Positions 46,286 through 60,704 of a stretch of 64,000 nucleotides of DNA are shown in pieces. The stretch comes from Luscinia megarhynchos (lineage: Eukaryota > Chordata > Aves > Passeriformes > Turdidae), in NCBI GenBank assembly GCA_034336665.1, contig CM067565.1:82338858-82402857 (forward strand), read 5' to 3'. Below the pieces are notes generated by a model, which saw only the letters and a program-made list of their open reading frames with translations, did not search any database and was not told the DNA's origin. The position numbers and the translations under genes are program-made. Numbering within the stretch: the first letter of the stretch is position 1; every line of letters starts with the position of its first letter.

Positions 46286-47523
46286 CTGATGTTGGCACCC
46301 AAAAAGACGAGTGGAGAATAAAGCATGGAGTGACCAAAGCCTGGGGAGGGGGTGAGGCGTTGGCAGCCGGGCTGAGCAGCGCCACTGGGGCCGGAGCCGA
46401 GGTTCCAGCCGCTGGGAGCAGCTGGGGCAGGGCATCGAGCAGCGGGAGAGCCCGGCACCGGGCTGGGCTGCTCGCCACGGGTGCCAGGAGCCAGGCTCGC
46501 CCTGTGCCATCCTCTGCTGGCCCTGGGGAAAAGCCTCCCCCCAGTGCAGGCCCACAGGCATTGCCCGCACCCATCCCGCCCTCTCTTTAAGTCAAATATT
46601 AACATTGGGAAAACCGGCTCTGGCACATCGCGTTTCAGCTATCGGCACTGCCAAGAAATAAAAATTTATTTACAGAATCTGTCTCTTAGCCTCAGGAGTA
46701 AAATATCTATCACTCTCCAGCAGTAATAGTCAGCAATGAGCCATCATTTCATCCTGCAGTGCTGTTTCCAGTTACTTATAGCCTTCTCAGAAGTGACCTT
46801 TGGGGCTGAATGTCTCATGCATGTGTCAGCTCAGAAGTGAATATGAGAAGTCTAATAAAAATCAATTTGGGTGTTCTTAAGTTATCTTAATGTGGAAAAA
46901 ATTGTGTTTTTTCCCAGCTAAATAATTTTTCAAATGCCTATTTTATGCTTGGTTACAAAATGACTTTCTTTTAACTTTCCGACTTTGCAGAGAGTGCCAC
47001 AATGAATAAAATTTTTTTCTTTATTTGTGGAAATTTGATTTTGAAATAACAGTCAAAAATGTTTTAAGATAGCCTGCACATGACATTATTTTATTTTGGT
47101 TTTTTTTTTCTTCCTCTTGTTCTGCTGTTCACAGAAACAGCTTCTTCTTCTGTTGAGACTTCATTAGTCAAACTGATAGTTTTATGTGAATGATATATAA
47201 AATATCACCTTTACAAGCTGTACCCAGTGATTCCTATGTTGTCAGATTTTACTCAAGATTTGCTGGGTTTATTATGAACTTGCTATAATGCATCCAAATA
47301 GCTATTTTATGGCTATTTTATAGGGCTACATATATTTCCATGTGTTGTTAGGAAACAGAGTGCCATGAATCATGCCTTTGAAGCTTAAGAGCACTCCAGT
47401 AACTTCATCTCTTAATGAGTGTTACACTGCAGATAAACACCTAAAAGAATTTGTATCCATAAAGCCTTGAATTACTTCAATATATCCTGTTTTAAACAAA
47501 CAGCTTACTTGTATAGACATTTC

Positions 47524-47544
47524 ATTTTGTTTGTTTGTTTGTTT
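47524..47544 (+). repeat. (TTTG)n microsatellite
   Basis: About five TTTG units in the intergenic region. Confidence 0.8.
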
Positions 47545-50500
47545 AACAAGCCATCTGAACAATTTGTTCCGTATTCCAGTGCCTATAGAAGTTCTTGGCT
47601 GCTCAGCAAGCTTAATCTTTGGATCCCCAGCCTGTGATTAGGAGGGCAGAGGAGACATGGAGAGGCTGAAGAACGCTTCTGTGGGACTTGAATCCCATGC
47701 CTTCCTCTATTCATGAGAAAAACAAATTGAATATACTAGGTTTGTAGGTGTGAGCGTACAAGTCAAGTATTTCTCCCCTTGTGCCACAGCCAATGATGAA
47801 TCAAAAATATTGGGTGCTATTGATCGATGTGTAAAGCTGCATTCTTTATAAAGGAAGTTGTGGACTGCCCATCAACTTCTAGGAGGCAGCATTAAGATCA
47901 CTTTAAAAACTTTTTTTAACTTTTTTCATACTAAATCATAATACAAAGCAGTTCACATGTGTATTTCTCTCTGCCAAGAAGAGAACCTTTGTTCTTTATA
48001 AATTTCCACTTCAGCGGTTTTGAAATCTTTTCCTCTATCCCAGCAATCAACTTTTTGTTATATTTTAATATTTATGACAGAGAAGAATCATTGCATTCTG
48101 TTCTCAGCCAAGTATCATCAGCTTAAGGAACTAAGGTTCCAGGCCATTAGGAACTTTGTCTATGGCACTCTATCAGCAAGTGAACTGAAGGAGGTGAAAG
48201 AATTGACATAACAAGAAAGCTGGCAAAGCCATGCCCAAAGTGCAGTTGATTTTATACTTTTGGGGTGGTAACTGCAGAGTTTTTCCTAATTAATTTTCAA
48301 ATATGTTCACTCTTTCATGCCCCTTAAGGAAGGAAGTGAAAACCAATTAGATAAAGTATTTTTACCTGACAGACAACATTAGAACTATTTGTGGCAAAAT
48401 ACCAACCCAGCTGAGTTAACCTAAGCGTTGATAGCAACATTCAGATCCTGTGGTACCCTTTTCATGTGCCACATCAGCAGCCTGTCACAGATCTTGGTGG
48501 CAGCCACCTCCTTGCTCAATAGTACAGGCTTGGAGCTTTGCCAGTTGTTTGGAGTGTTGTTGCTTGCTCCCTGCAGCTGCAGATACCTTTTCATATGTGC
48601 CAGCTTCTTCAGATATCAACAGTAATCAAGTCACATAATTCTCTTGATGGATTAATCTCATTCATTGTCAGGAGCTCTCTCCTTCATGAGATAAGCGTTC
48701 ACACTCACACTGACTTGCTAAGTGCCATAAATGCAGGCAGAAGGGCAACCCATTATTAATATAATGACCTAGCTTAATTAGTTCAATGGAGCTGAGGGAG
48801 CATTAGCTCTAGTTGTTGAGGTCTTGCAGAACATGTATAAAATAGATTGAAGTGCACAGATTCATATTTATCTAATTCCATAGAGAGCTTTCTGCATATC
48901 CATTTACTAATCAGTTCTAAACTACAGAGAAGAACTGCTTCCTTTATAAAAAATGGTCATTAATTTTCCTTCCTAAAATAACAACATCGGGGTACTTTGC
49001 CATTAGACATAAAGAAATTTTTTCTGTCTTTTTATTCAACTCATTATTCAGCTTCTCAATTGCAAATTTTCCTATCTGTGTGGTATTGAAACGTGTGCAT
49101 TTGTATATTCAGCAGTGCATGCTAAAGAGTTCTGAGACACTAGCACTTATGTTCCTGCTTTATATGCTGAAGTGCTCTATATTGAAATATATTTAAAATT
49201 GGACAAAGCAGAGTTATTAATGTATCTGTCACAACTATGAAATGTTCCTCATCATTTCATGAGAAAATTCCATTTGAGGGAAAACAGAGAAAAAAATCCC
49301 TCACTAGTTCAATGTCAGCAGTAAATGTCAGATATTTAGTGAAATAATTGTAACAGAAAAGGGAGATAAGCTATTTTACTGCTTTGGAAGATAACACCCA
49401 ATGAGCACTCTAGGTGGGATTGTTTTGCCATGTTAATAACTTTGATCTGATTCCAAAGTTAAAGCCTTGAAAACTGTTTTAAAACTTAAAAGATTCGGAA
49501 TACTGTCTTTTGATTTTTATCATATAGGTAGGGTGGGGAAAAAGGCATTTTTCACTTGATATTCCATATAACTTAGGTGAAAAGAAACCTGTTTTGTCTC
49601 TCCTGTCTGACAACATAATGCTGGGTTTAATCAGTCTCCTCAAACCTTTTTTGGAAACATAAAAATTGTAACTTAATTATCAAAGTACTTTCATGAAGTT
49701 CGAAATAACAGCTCTTTGGGCTTGGTGTCAATGTTTTTTTTATACTAGTTTTGTATAGCACTTAAACACAACTGCACTTAAATGTACCTAGATGCTGTAA
49801 CAGCATTTCCCCAGACAAAGAAAATGACATGAAAAGAATGTCAGACAAGATCTTAAACCAATTGTAGATCTGAGCTCTGGTTCCACATCTATTTCCTTTA
49901 ATCCATTGCATTTTAAAATACAGAAAATTCTAGATGCTAGAAGGTCAGTAAAGAGTGAGAAGACAGAGGTGGGCTACATTACCCCCATACACACATACAC
50001 AGTCTTTAGATGCTTTTCATTGAGAGTGCACTGTAGACTTTAATGCTCACATTGGCTGCTGGTTTTGCACATCCACATCTAGAAAAAAGCCCAAAAAAAA
50101 CCAAGAGGCAGAACAACACTGGTGGGTTTCATTTTAAGAGGAGCAGAATGCCCAGAAAGCTGTTGCAGCAACCTTTTCTCTTACCTTCAAGCCTCTGCCC
50201 TGTCTAGGACAAATCATCATGCAGAGGAGCTGCTCTATCACTGCAGTTGTCAGTATGCATTCCAGCCAGCTGGTTGGAACTTCAGGCTCTTGCTGATAAA
50301 TATAATTTCCCTATAAATGCTTCAGGTAAGGGTGAGACTTGAACTGTGCCCCTGCAATAGGTATACCAGGTGTAAGGGCTTGGAGCTATTTCTGAATTAC
50401 CACAAATTATTCAGCAGACAACAAGATGAAGGAGGGAGATATGGCATTCCTCTTCCTCCTGGGCTCTAAATGAAAGAAATGAGCTTATTTAGAATAAAAT

Positions 50501-53500
50501 AGTTGATTATGTGTATCTCCATAAAATCTACAGAGCAAAAGTCTATAAACTATTACTTCTGGCAAGCTGTTAGATTGTATGGAAATATTATCAGTTTACT
50601 TTTTTTGACAATTGCTCCTCTTCATTATCTCCTTTTCATCCCAACACCTGCACTGGACTTTGGAATATTTATGATGCTTACCACCAGGAGTCACAGATGA
50701 CAAATTTTAGGTATAAGGTCTTCCCTAATGCTTTCAACAACAGGAATAAACTGGACAGTCCACCAAGAGAATGAGCCTTTCAACATGACTGGAAAATGGT
50801 TTTCCAAATTGGTATTTGAACATATGATATACCAAGTGCTTCTTTCTAAACTGAATAGTAAAAATAATTGATTGTCATTCATAGCAAAAGTTTTGAGCTC
50901 GCAGCTCCCTTCAGTAATACACAAAGGTTGTGCTGGGGCTCACCCCTGAAAATTAGTGGATGGCACACACAAATAAAAAGTGGGTACACTGGTAATGAAT
51001 ATAATCCCTAAATTCATCTTCTAGTAAAGGAAAGAATTTTTATGGGTTTGAGAATCCCGAGAGAAAGGCAGAAGCAGTAAGCTTTATATTCCACCCATGT
51101 AATAAGTCAAGGCTGGGGCATCATCAGAATCACCTGTGAAAAACCTGGTGTTAATGGAGGAAATGGTCCTGTGGTGATGCATCACACAAAGTGTGGGCAT
51201 CACCACAAGTACAAAGTTCCCCAAGCATCCATTCATTTTCTAGTTGAAGTGGTGATAATTTTTTAATGCTCTGTGCTGAATCCAGAGCTATCAGATATCT
51301 CAGCCATGTACTAGAGCAATTTACCACCCCTAGGGATGAGTGGTTTGAGAATCCCTAATTAATTTAATAGAAAACAGGACATGAGGTCGCTCTGCTCAGT
51401 TAGTGTGACAGCACAGAAGCACCCACGAACAAAGAATGTCTAATCCCTAGAGCAAAGATTTTGTGTGTGCCCATCTTGGATTGCAATCATGCAATCTAAA
51501 TTCTGTCCCAGTCCTCACCCCTGTTTAGGTGACTGTACCTGCTCTATTTATGTCACATCTAATAACTGTAATTTTGAATGGGGTCAGACTCCAGACTGCA
51601 ACTGAACTGTGTGTAAGGGTCTAATTAACTTTCAGCTCTGCTCTAGGTGATTATGTGCTATTTTGGATATTATCCCCAAATGATGACTTTTAATTTATTA
51701 AGAAAATACCAAAAAATTTGTCTTCATAATCGTAAAGAAAACACAGGAACCCAAATGGTACAAGCAGGGTAAAAAGTGCAATAGTAGTTCAGAACTCTTT
51801 TGTAATCAGAGTTCCTTGCTTTTTAAGTAAAATTTAATAGGATGTAATTCAAAGAGAGAGTATTTTTCATGTCAGTATTTGTTCTAATAAGGGGAATAAA
51901 GATCTGGAAAAAACCTTATATAAAACAAAATGTGAAGAGAAGAAAGATGTAAAAAAGTCTTGAATCCACAAAAGACTTTCAGAAATACAGCCTTTGCTAA
52001 CTGCTGAAAGCTATTAAAAGGTAACTTGGCCTATTGGAACAGATTAATAAATCTTTGATTTAAATACAGTGCTAGCCCTGACTTGCAAAAAAAATCACGA
52101 GTTCAGTACTCCAGAATCCAATACATAATGCCTTTCTCTGACATCCTCAAAAAGTGGAAAATCCTTAGTCTTCCACTAGTTACCACTTTGTCTTAAACTT
52201 ACTTTACTGGCTTACTGGTTTACTTACTTGACTGTGAGACCTGAAAAAACACATATCAAAGACCACATCAAGCAGAGACTCAGCAACAGCCACCTCTCAT
52301 TAGAGACAGAGATACAACATCGAGAATGAAAAGCCCAGCGGGTGGGACTGGAGGAATACAGGGAGGAGATAAGAACAAGGGATCATGTGAGAACAGCAGA
52401 GGTGAGGGTGGGGACACTCCGAAAGAAGCAGAGACACCAAACCAGATCCTCAGTTTTCCTGACATCATGTGACATGACACTGTGGGGTTAAAACCCGACC
52501 CCACTGAAGTCAGTGAGGACTTTGCCAGGATTATTCTAGGGTTGGGGTTACATTCCTGATGGACCAAACTGAGCTCGTACCTTGCTAGCTGCTTGAAGAG
52601 ACCTGTGGGCCTCATACAAAAGATCTTCATGTTATTTCCCTAAAAATAAACTCACACAACAACAAAAACTTTGCAACTTTTTTTTTTTCCAACCATGACA
52701 AGCTTAGCCAATTTATTCTATTTATTGTACTGTAAACATACCTCATAAATCTTGCACCTTATGCATTCTAAACATAAATTGCATGAGGAGGACAATTAAT
52801 ACCTAAGCAAGATTAGCTTCTTATATATTAGGTTGTAAAGACAACCTGGAATGGGGCTGTCTCTGAATTTATGGCAAATTCAGAACTCAGAGCTCAGAAC
52901 TAGGTCTGGCTGTTCCAGCACAGTAAGAAATGTGGAGTGCTCATCCTGCCTCTGGTAGGTTTAGAAACCATAAACTGTGTTTTGGCATTTTTGTGCTGAC
53001 CCTGAGGGACACTCAGCATTGCAGCAAGTTCAGCATCTACCCTGCTGCCTCGGTTCTCTCTGCAGTCAAACCTGACCAGAGTTTCAGTATTTGTCTTGAT
53101 TTGGGCAACCAAGCTATGAGAGGAAGGAGGGAAAAAACCCAAGAAAACCATGCTTTGTATGTGGTGGCTAAGTAGAAATTTCAGATGGTAGAAAAGACTG
53201 AGGACCATTTCTAGACCATTTATTTATCTCAGAGAGCAGGAAAGGGTGCAGTACATTCTTTTGTCACCGCTTCAAAGGGATGACTAAGTGACTTTCATAG
53301 GCAGCACGTCGCAAACATTTAACAATATTATTCTATCATTTCTGCTTTAGCAGTCCAGTAATGACAACAATATGCAGCAGACAAAGCATGAATTCGTGAG
53401 AGAGAAATATTTACAGATTAAAAGGTCTAACATTTATATTTCTAAATTAAATGTAAATGGACAGCAGCAAAAAATTTCAAGAGTTTTATACAATCAAAGT

Positions 53501-53726
53501 ACTTGCAGGAGAGCCTTCACATTTTGAAGTTGAATTGTGGCCTTAAATTTGTACCAGTGTATATTTTTTTCCTCTGTTCATGGTCTCTAATTCCCTTCCG
53601 AAACAATTCCAGTGAATTTCAGAATTTACTGGATTGTTTGGTTTTTTAAAAGGTTCATTAGAGTAGCAACTTGGGGGGCAAGAGAGCTGCAGATTCACTC
53701 AACACTGTGAACTGAAGGAGAAATGA

Positions 53727-53743
53727 CAGCACCCTCTGGTGTC
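53727..53743 (-). promoter_or_regulatory. CTCF-like motif, reverse orientation
   Basis: CAGCACCCTCTGGTGTC on the plus strand matches the reverse form of the vertebrate CTCF core at most positions. Sequence match only; occupancy unknown. Confidence 0.4.
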
Positions 53744-55142
53744 ATTTTAGATGATTACTATAAAGATTTCTCTGTTAATCTCACTGGTTTTGTCTTTCCT
53801 GGGAAAAAAATGACAGAATCTTTCATAATTTTAATTTCATTTTAGGAGGACTGTGACAGCTTTGTGCTTCATTTCTATTTTGTTGCTTGGCAAATGATGG
53901 TTATGTTCTGCAATTCAGACTAATTTGTTTTTTGGGATCTAAAAGGAACTGAAATTTTAAATCTATGTGTTCTTCTTATATGAGATATGATTCATCTTTC
54001 AAAATACACCTTGTCTTTCAATAAACATTTTTTTAATCATATGGAATGCACATGGAATTTTAATATATGTTTTCTAAAACCCACTCTCTGACTGATGAAC
54101 CAAAGAGCCCAAGAAGTTTAATCTTCACTTCATACAGCTGATTTCAGGGAGCTGCACAATTAGGATTACATTTCCCTTTTCCCTGCTGCAGACACAGATG
54201 ATTCTGACACTGAGCTCCCAAGGATGTAGCTGTAGATTGACTACAGAGACCAGAAGGGATTTATTTCCATAATTAGGGATCAAGGTAAAATTTGAATTAT
54301 ATTAAATGAATATATACTCCCTCTCTCTCTAATTCCCACTTCCCTTCTGTGATGGACATATGGTTTTGGTTCTGAGTTAAATAAGTTCTAAAATAAATGT
54401 AAAATCACAAGAACTTTGTTTATGTACTTCTGGAAGCTGACTTATTTGCTGTAGACCTGATCTGATTATGGTTTTTAATTCCTTCACACACATGAAGAGA
54501 GTGAAATATATTGGATTCATAATATTGTGATTTTCACAAAAGCATGTGTGTCTCCAGCCTGTGGGATACTGAAAATGGAGCTCTGGACCAATTCCAAGAA
54601 AATCCTTTACTTTGAAACTTCATGTGAGCTATTAAGACAAAAATGGATTAAGGCTTCCTTTATAGCTAAGGTCTGTTTCATTAAATGAACTTCAGAGTTC
54701 AGTTTCAGGTTTTCCAGCTACTGCCTTTTCTTTCCAGAAGAAATTAATTAAGTATTCTATCCCCTTTCTTTCCTTTTTTTTTCCCCTATTATTATAAATG
54801 CTCAGTATCAACATTTTAAGTTGAAGTGCTGGGAAAGATTCTTCTGTATTCATTAAAAGAAACTGTTCTGCTGGCCGTGGTTTTAAAACATTGTACTCAT
54901 TCATGTTATTGAATAAAAGTGATTTTTGGGAGAGAAATGTGATGTAAATACTGATAATGTACATGAAATACTAGTATTTTGTTTGGGAGAACAAACACAT
55001 AATTATCCCAGCATTACTTTTGCTTCATGTAATTTCCCAGATTTTTTGGCATGCAGTAAACCAACAAAACCAATGGGGAATCAACAGGACAGAACTGATC
55101 AGGTTCTCAGTAGGCATCAGCTGGTACATAGAAGTCACTAGT

Positions 55143-55193
55143 GCTGCATGTGCATCCATTAGCATGTATGCGCTGCATGTGCATCCCTTAGCA
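55143..55193 (+). repeat. Tandem duplication, 29-bp period
   Basis: Two copies of a 22-bp segment, gctgcatgtgcatcc plus (a/c)ttagca, start at 55143 and 55172 with one mismatch. Confidence 0.9.
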
Positions 55194-55485
55194 AGGATCT
55201 GGCCAGGATTCCTCGTGGAAGGTGCAGCCCCAATGCTGAGTCTCACGTGGTTGGCTCAGTTCAGTGTCTGTGTCTGTTTCTGGGAAACATTCCTAGGAGA
55301 TTGAATGGCCTCTGCCCTGAAGCTCTGTGTACTGTGCATCACCGCCTGTAGGCTTTGCAGCCCAATGAGCCTGTGCCCTGTCTCCAGACCTGTCAGGGGA
55401 AATTTCTGCATTCAGTTCTCCACGTTGTTTCCCTGTTCCTGGCATCCACCTCCGTACGAGTTGGTGTTCTCACACCTCTTCATGC

Positions 55486-55500
55486 CCACTAGGTGGTAGC
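55486..55500 (+). promoter_or_regulatory. CTCF-like motif, forward orientation
   Basis: CCACTAGGTGGTAGC fits the CTCF core CCASNAGRKGGCRS with one mismatch (T for C). Sequence match only. Confidence 0.45.
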
Positions 55501-57110
55501 AGAAAGGCGTTCTTGGGAGCGGAGGGGTTTGCAGGGCTCCTCCATCCTTCTGCCGGGAATCTGCAGGGCAGAGCCGGGGTCAGGCTGCTGCTTTGGGCAG
55601 GTGGGGGAAAACCCTGAAGACCTTCTGCTGTACAGATCCAAAACTACGAGTTTGCTGAAGAGTAAATCCTTCTCGAACTTTAGGAAGATGTAAGGGAAGG
55701 CAAGCTGCTTTGTCAAAACCACAAAATGGGTAGTAGGGAGGTCTTGGGGATTTTCTCCTCCAAAGTACTTCCAAAACCTGCAAAAGAATGTTCATGTGCA
55801 TTGCTGTCCCATGTTCAGCTCATTCCATCAGGATACAGTACATATAGCAAAGGCATCCCTAGGAAAGTGCTAGAGGGCAGCAAGGTAAAGGCATTTAAAA
55901 ATACCTACATTTAATATTACATTATTATATTAATATTACTACATTAACCGAGCTATCTGTTGGGATGAAAATTCAGGTAGAAGCTTGAAACGTGGGTCTC
56001 CTTCTGTAACATGACTAGCACCAAAACTCGGTAAAAAAATAAGAAACTTCTGATCTCATAGTTTTCCTTTTCTATATGGGGACAAATTCAGTATTTTTAA
56101 ATGGAAAATGAGATTATTTTTGGTGAAGAAAAAAAAAGCCTTAAAATAATTGGAGCATTTACATGGGAAAGAAAAGAAAAGAAACAAAGAAAAATCTCTC
56201 ATTCAAATCATAGCTGTGCTTGATTCAAGACTAGCCTTGATTTCAATGGGCAGCTTTACCAGAGACTGGGGTCTCTGCATTAGTTCTACTGGGCCACCTC
56301 ATGGGACACAGAGATGCAGTCTGTGCCTACCCAGCCTCTGCCTCCTTTGCAGGTCTCTCTCAGAATGTTAATCAAAATTACAGGAAACATCTTCTGCTGA
56401 AACGTTGTTGCAATATATTTGGCTAACAAAAAAAGAAGCATTTTTTATTTGGAAAATTGCTCCAGGAACTCCTGACCATCTTTTGTTCAATGGAGCAGGA
56501 GGGCCATGATTTCAGAGTGAAAACAGCCAGCTCAGCAAACTGCCTGACCACTCGTGCACATACAACTTCCCAGCTGCTGAAGACGAATAAAAAGAGTGGT
56601 AGAATTACTGTGGAGTGATTTGGTACCAACCAAGAGCACTAGGAAAGATGGAGTTTGCTTCACTTGTCCAGCTCCTCAGCACTTAAGCTGCAAGAGTTCA
56701 GATTTCTTTGGAGAAATCCTCACAAGAGTGCAATTTGAGTTGAGTTCTTACTGTTCTGCATGAGAAAAGCAGAGCAAAGAGAGAAAAACAAACAAACAGA
56801 ACAAACTCAGTCACTATTAAAAGTGAAATGGCTCAAGAGCAAAAATGCAGAGTATGTCCTTCATCAAACAGGATCACTTATATCAGCTTTTCATTCCTGC
56901 ATTCCTGCAGGTTTGATTCAGAGGCAAAGTAATCAATAATTTGCATATTTTCATCATCTTAACAACATCCCAGAGGGAATATTTTCACAGGGATAAACTG
57001 TTCAGCTATTTCTGTGATATATTAACCACAAGCAAGTCTTTCTTGAGTGTAAGACCTTTGCTTTTGCTCTCCTTTTTGTCACTCTCTTTTTTTTTTTTTA
57101 AAGCAATATT

Positions 57111-57162
57111 CAAAACAAAACCAAACCAAACCAAACCCCTAAACAAAACCCCAAAACAAAAG
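57111..57162 (+). repeat. (CCAAA)n-like low-complexity tract
   Basis: Repeated CCAAA and CAAAA units, about 50 bp, just after a T-rich run. Confidence 0.85.
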
Positions 57163-58347
57163 CCCTGGTTTATTTGACCATTACTTAACTTCATATCCTT
57201 TTCACGAGACAAGTTTGCCCTGGAACCCAATCCCTGTGGCGCTTCATTTCCTCGTATAAATTGTTATTTGTCACAGTTCCTGCATTTAAGTTATAACCCT
57301 GTCTTGTTCCATTTTTAGATTTTGCTGTAAAAAGAATGATTTGGATCAAGGTGAATGCATTTCTGTTACTGTGGTGGACTTCACAAAGGCTTTTCCTGAT
57401 GTCAGATCTTCTCTAGGCTCTTGACAAATACCATTGCTTTTGTAGATGATTTTTCCCACTAACAGGATATGTAGCCTTTCACCTCTAGGATGCTGTTTTG
57501 AGTCCTGCCCTTCTCAATTGCCAAGCAAGTGTCAAAGAGCAGCAATTTAGATTACAAGACTTGAAGAATCTTGATCTAATTTCCAGGGAGAAGATGCTCA
57601 GAAAGCATAGAAGTCCCTTTCTTCTGAGGTTGGCCTTGCTCACTGAAGAGTTAATAATCAGAAACTAAAGTTAGACCAGCTCAGTTATGAAATAAAGTGG
57701 ACATTCTCAGTAAGTCATGCAATTAAGTATCTTACAGATTTAGCAGACTTCAGGGTCAGAGAGAGGGTATCCAGTGAGCAGCAGCTCGTGCTGTACATGC
57801 CATGCTAATGGAAGCTTTAATGCCTTTGCTTTACCTCCACCATCAAGAAGGGTCTGGTGACTGCAGCATTCCCCAAACCAGGGCTTGCATACAAGCAGAA
57901 AAAACTCAGGTTTTGTTTTTTCATGCCTGAACCATACCTATCCCCTGGTTAAACAGCGTATTCTGTTATCATGTTATTCACAGATGATGGTCCATGAGAG
58001 GAAATAGTAATAAACTTTCTTGCCCCATGCAATTTGATTAACCTTTCTCATTTTGTGCCTATGAGCTTTGCAGCCTCAAATGTCACCTTATTTTCTGCCA
58101 TCAGATGCATGAGTTAATCATGCACAGTTGTATTTATAAATATAATATTACCTTGTTTATTTGAGCCCCAGAGATTTTGGGTAAACAGAGCCTGAACAAA
58201 TGGGGATGCTGGGTCGGAGCATAAAGTTCAGCATTTTCTGAGCACTCTGTGCTGCTTTAGTAAGAGCAAGTAATCATCCTAAACAAAGGAGAGACCATAA
58301 GGAGAGCAAGCAGAAGCAGGACTCAAATTAAATCCAAAGGTTTTACA

Positions 58348-58348
<1 letters not shown>

Positions 58349-58384
<36 letters not shown>
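58349..58384 (+). repeat. (AC)18 microsatellite
   Basis: Eighteen perfect AC dinucleotides; likely polymorphic. Confidence 0.97.
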
Positions 58385-58387
<3 letters not shown>

Positions 58388-60546
58388 TAAATTCAATTAC
58401 ATTAAAAAAATACAAAACCAAAACCTCAGAACTCAGTATGCATAATGCATGGACACAGGGAAGAAAGAGCTGCTCTGACCCACACTGTGCTGGGACAATA
58501 AAGGTATTGCAGTTGACTCTTGCCAGTCCTCCTGTCGTTGCTTCCCATCTTTGCCTTTTTGGGAGAGTAAAATGGGATTCCAGGTGCCCTGGCACTGCCC
58601 TGGTGAGCCATTATACTTTTCTGTCCTCTGCTCTGGGTAGACACAGTCTTCAGGAATTTTGTATTTTTTGGGCTACAAAACAGTTCTTTTGGTTCTGGCA
58701 GGTCTTCTCCTTTTCTTCCTGGTGCATGCTGAGATGGAGAAACTGCAGTGTTTCCCAGCACTATCTAGGGCATCCATGAACAACTTCCCCTTGGCTAGAG
58801 CAGTCTCTGACAGACCTTTTGTCCCTGACATAATTATAAATGTCCTACTTTGACTTCACAATCTTCAGTCCTTTTTTTCTCACACCTTTTGTTGCCCTTC
58901 TGACGTTTCTGGTTTTGTTGACTTTTTTCCCAGCATTTTGCTATTTCTTTGGCTGTGTGATGTGTTGATTTATATTTTTACTGTGTCTTTATTTATTCCA
59001 CACCCCAACCCTGAGATACCCAAATCATCATTTTTTGCTCCTTAGGTACTTCTGGCTTGATAACAAATTTCTTGAAGTCCTGAATAGTTAGTTATCATTC
59101 CTACTCCAAGCCTATGCAATTCTCTTCTATACACAATGAAATCCATAGCCCACCCTCAAAAAGTCAATGAAAGTCATGTTTGTGCATATCAGGACAGACT
59201 TTGGCATCAAAAGCTTCTGTTTTTCCATTTGTTACTTTGAAAGAAAAAAAACCCTTAAAAATAGAAATATAAAAAGAAGTGAAGATTTTCCCAATCCACA
59301 TTTCTCACTAGAGCAGAGATATTTACTACCTTAGTGATGCAGGTTTTCACTTGTACCCACTATCCCAAAAGATCCAGATAGGTGTTTCTTAGGAGCCTAG
59401 GAATATGGTGTCATGGAACATTTTTCTGGGGCTCTCAAGACCCCTACTTAAGGCATTCACCTACCTGCAAACCTTTCCCACCTTGCTTCAGTTCACCAAA
59501 TCTGCTGTGCCTTTTTAGTTCTGCCTGCTCTGTTTTGTTGATATTCCCAGCTGGGTGGTCAGCCAAAGTCTTCCCTATTCTTGGCTGTCTTTGTAGGATA
59601 AAAGGAAAGAATCAGAGCTCCTCCTTTATCCAGGATTTCAGAAGTTCAGTCTGCACTTACCAGATGTCAACAAGAAAAAAACGTTGTCGAAAGAAAAGCA
59701 AGATGAAGAATAGTATTAGGATAGCTACATTTATCCATAAAAGTCTCTGCAGTCCAGATATCTGTCTCTAATTCATCATAGGAGAAGAATGGAGAAGGCA
59801 ATTTGCCAGAGGAAGAAATAGGGCAGAAGACTTTAGCCAGGTCAGCATTCCCCTCTGCAAACCCCTGGAAAAGTAGAAGGGGTCAGAGCAGTGTGTCTCC
59901 CATCTCCCTCAAGTCTGCATTACACTTCTGTTCTCCAAGGCATCTGGAAAAACACAGACCAAGCTGTTCTATGTGCATCACTTGTGAGTTCCATCTCTGG
60001 ACAGAAGGAAATGGGGCCCTGGACCCCAAAACCCTTGGAAACAGAATGAGGCAAGCCATTGGGGACCTAACTGAACCAAAAGGGGAAATTTCTGGTTTGG
60101 ATTTTGAGAAGTTTACAACACAGGCCATAAAAATTTCCCCAGAGGTAAGTATGAACAACTGCACTGCAGCAGCCTAGTACTTGTTGTAGGGCATTATAAT
60201 GGCAACCAGAGAATTCCCTAATGTATTTTGTTGCAAAATATGCTGAGCAATATTTAAGAGTATATTCTTGAACATTTTTCACCCTGGAAGTGACTAATCC
60301 TGTGCAGATTTAAGTTTATCAGAATGTCAGGCAGTGCCAAGGAGCAAAACAGCCAGACCACTGCATGAATTACAGTGAAGCAGTTAGCAAGGAACACAGG
60401 AAGAAAAGTTGAAGAAACCGAGTTTCTCTCTGCTTGAGTAGAATTTCTTGACAATATAAAATTATTTTCATAGAGAACAAAGGGCCTTTTCAATGAAGAA
60501 GGGTCATTTCTACTGGCAATAGGCTTCCAAATTCTGAATAAGAAAC

Positions 60547-60704
60547 ATATTATATATTATATATTATATATTATATATTATATATTATATATTATATATT
60601 ATATATTATATATTATATATTATATATTATATATTATATATTATATATTATATATTATATACTATATATTATATACTATATATTATATACTATATATTAT
60701 ATAT
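60547..60704 (+). repeat. (ATTATAT)n satellite-like array, about 22 units
   Basis: A nearly perfect 7-bp array of about 158 bp. In the last 45 bp, units alternate between ATTATAT and ACTATAT, giving a 14-bp higher-order period. Confidence 0.95.

Noticed and set aside
46300..46575. GC-rich patch with open frames on both strands
   Set aside because: No recognised protein or RNA; GC composition explains the open frames.
52280..52630. 116-codon minus-strand open frame
   Set aside because: No domain recognised and no neighbouring exons in phase; also checked as a possible KCNK5 exon and rejected for lack of pore motifs.
59382..60177. Two adjacent open frames of 129 and 124 codons
   Set aside because: No similarity I recognise, no splice or start context that stands out; length is compatible with chance.
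60547..60704. Possible CRISPR-like or satellite array
   Set aside because: The units are 7 bp with no spacers, so it is a simple tandem repeat.
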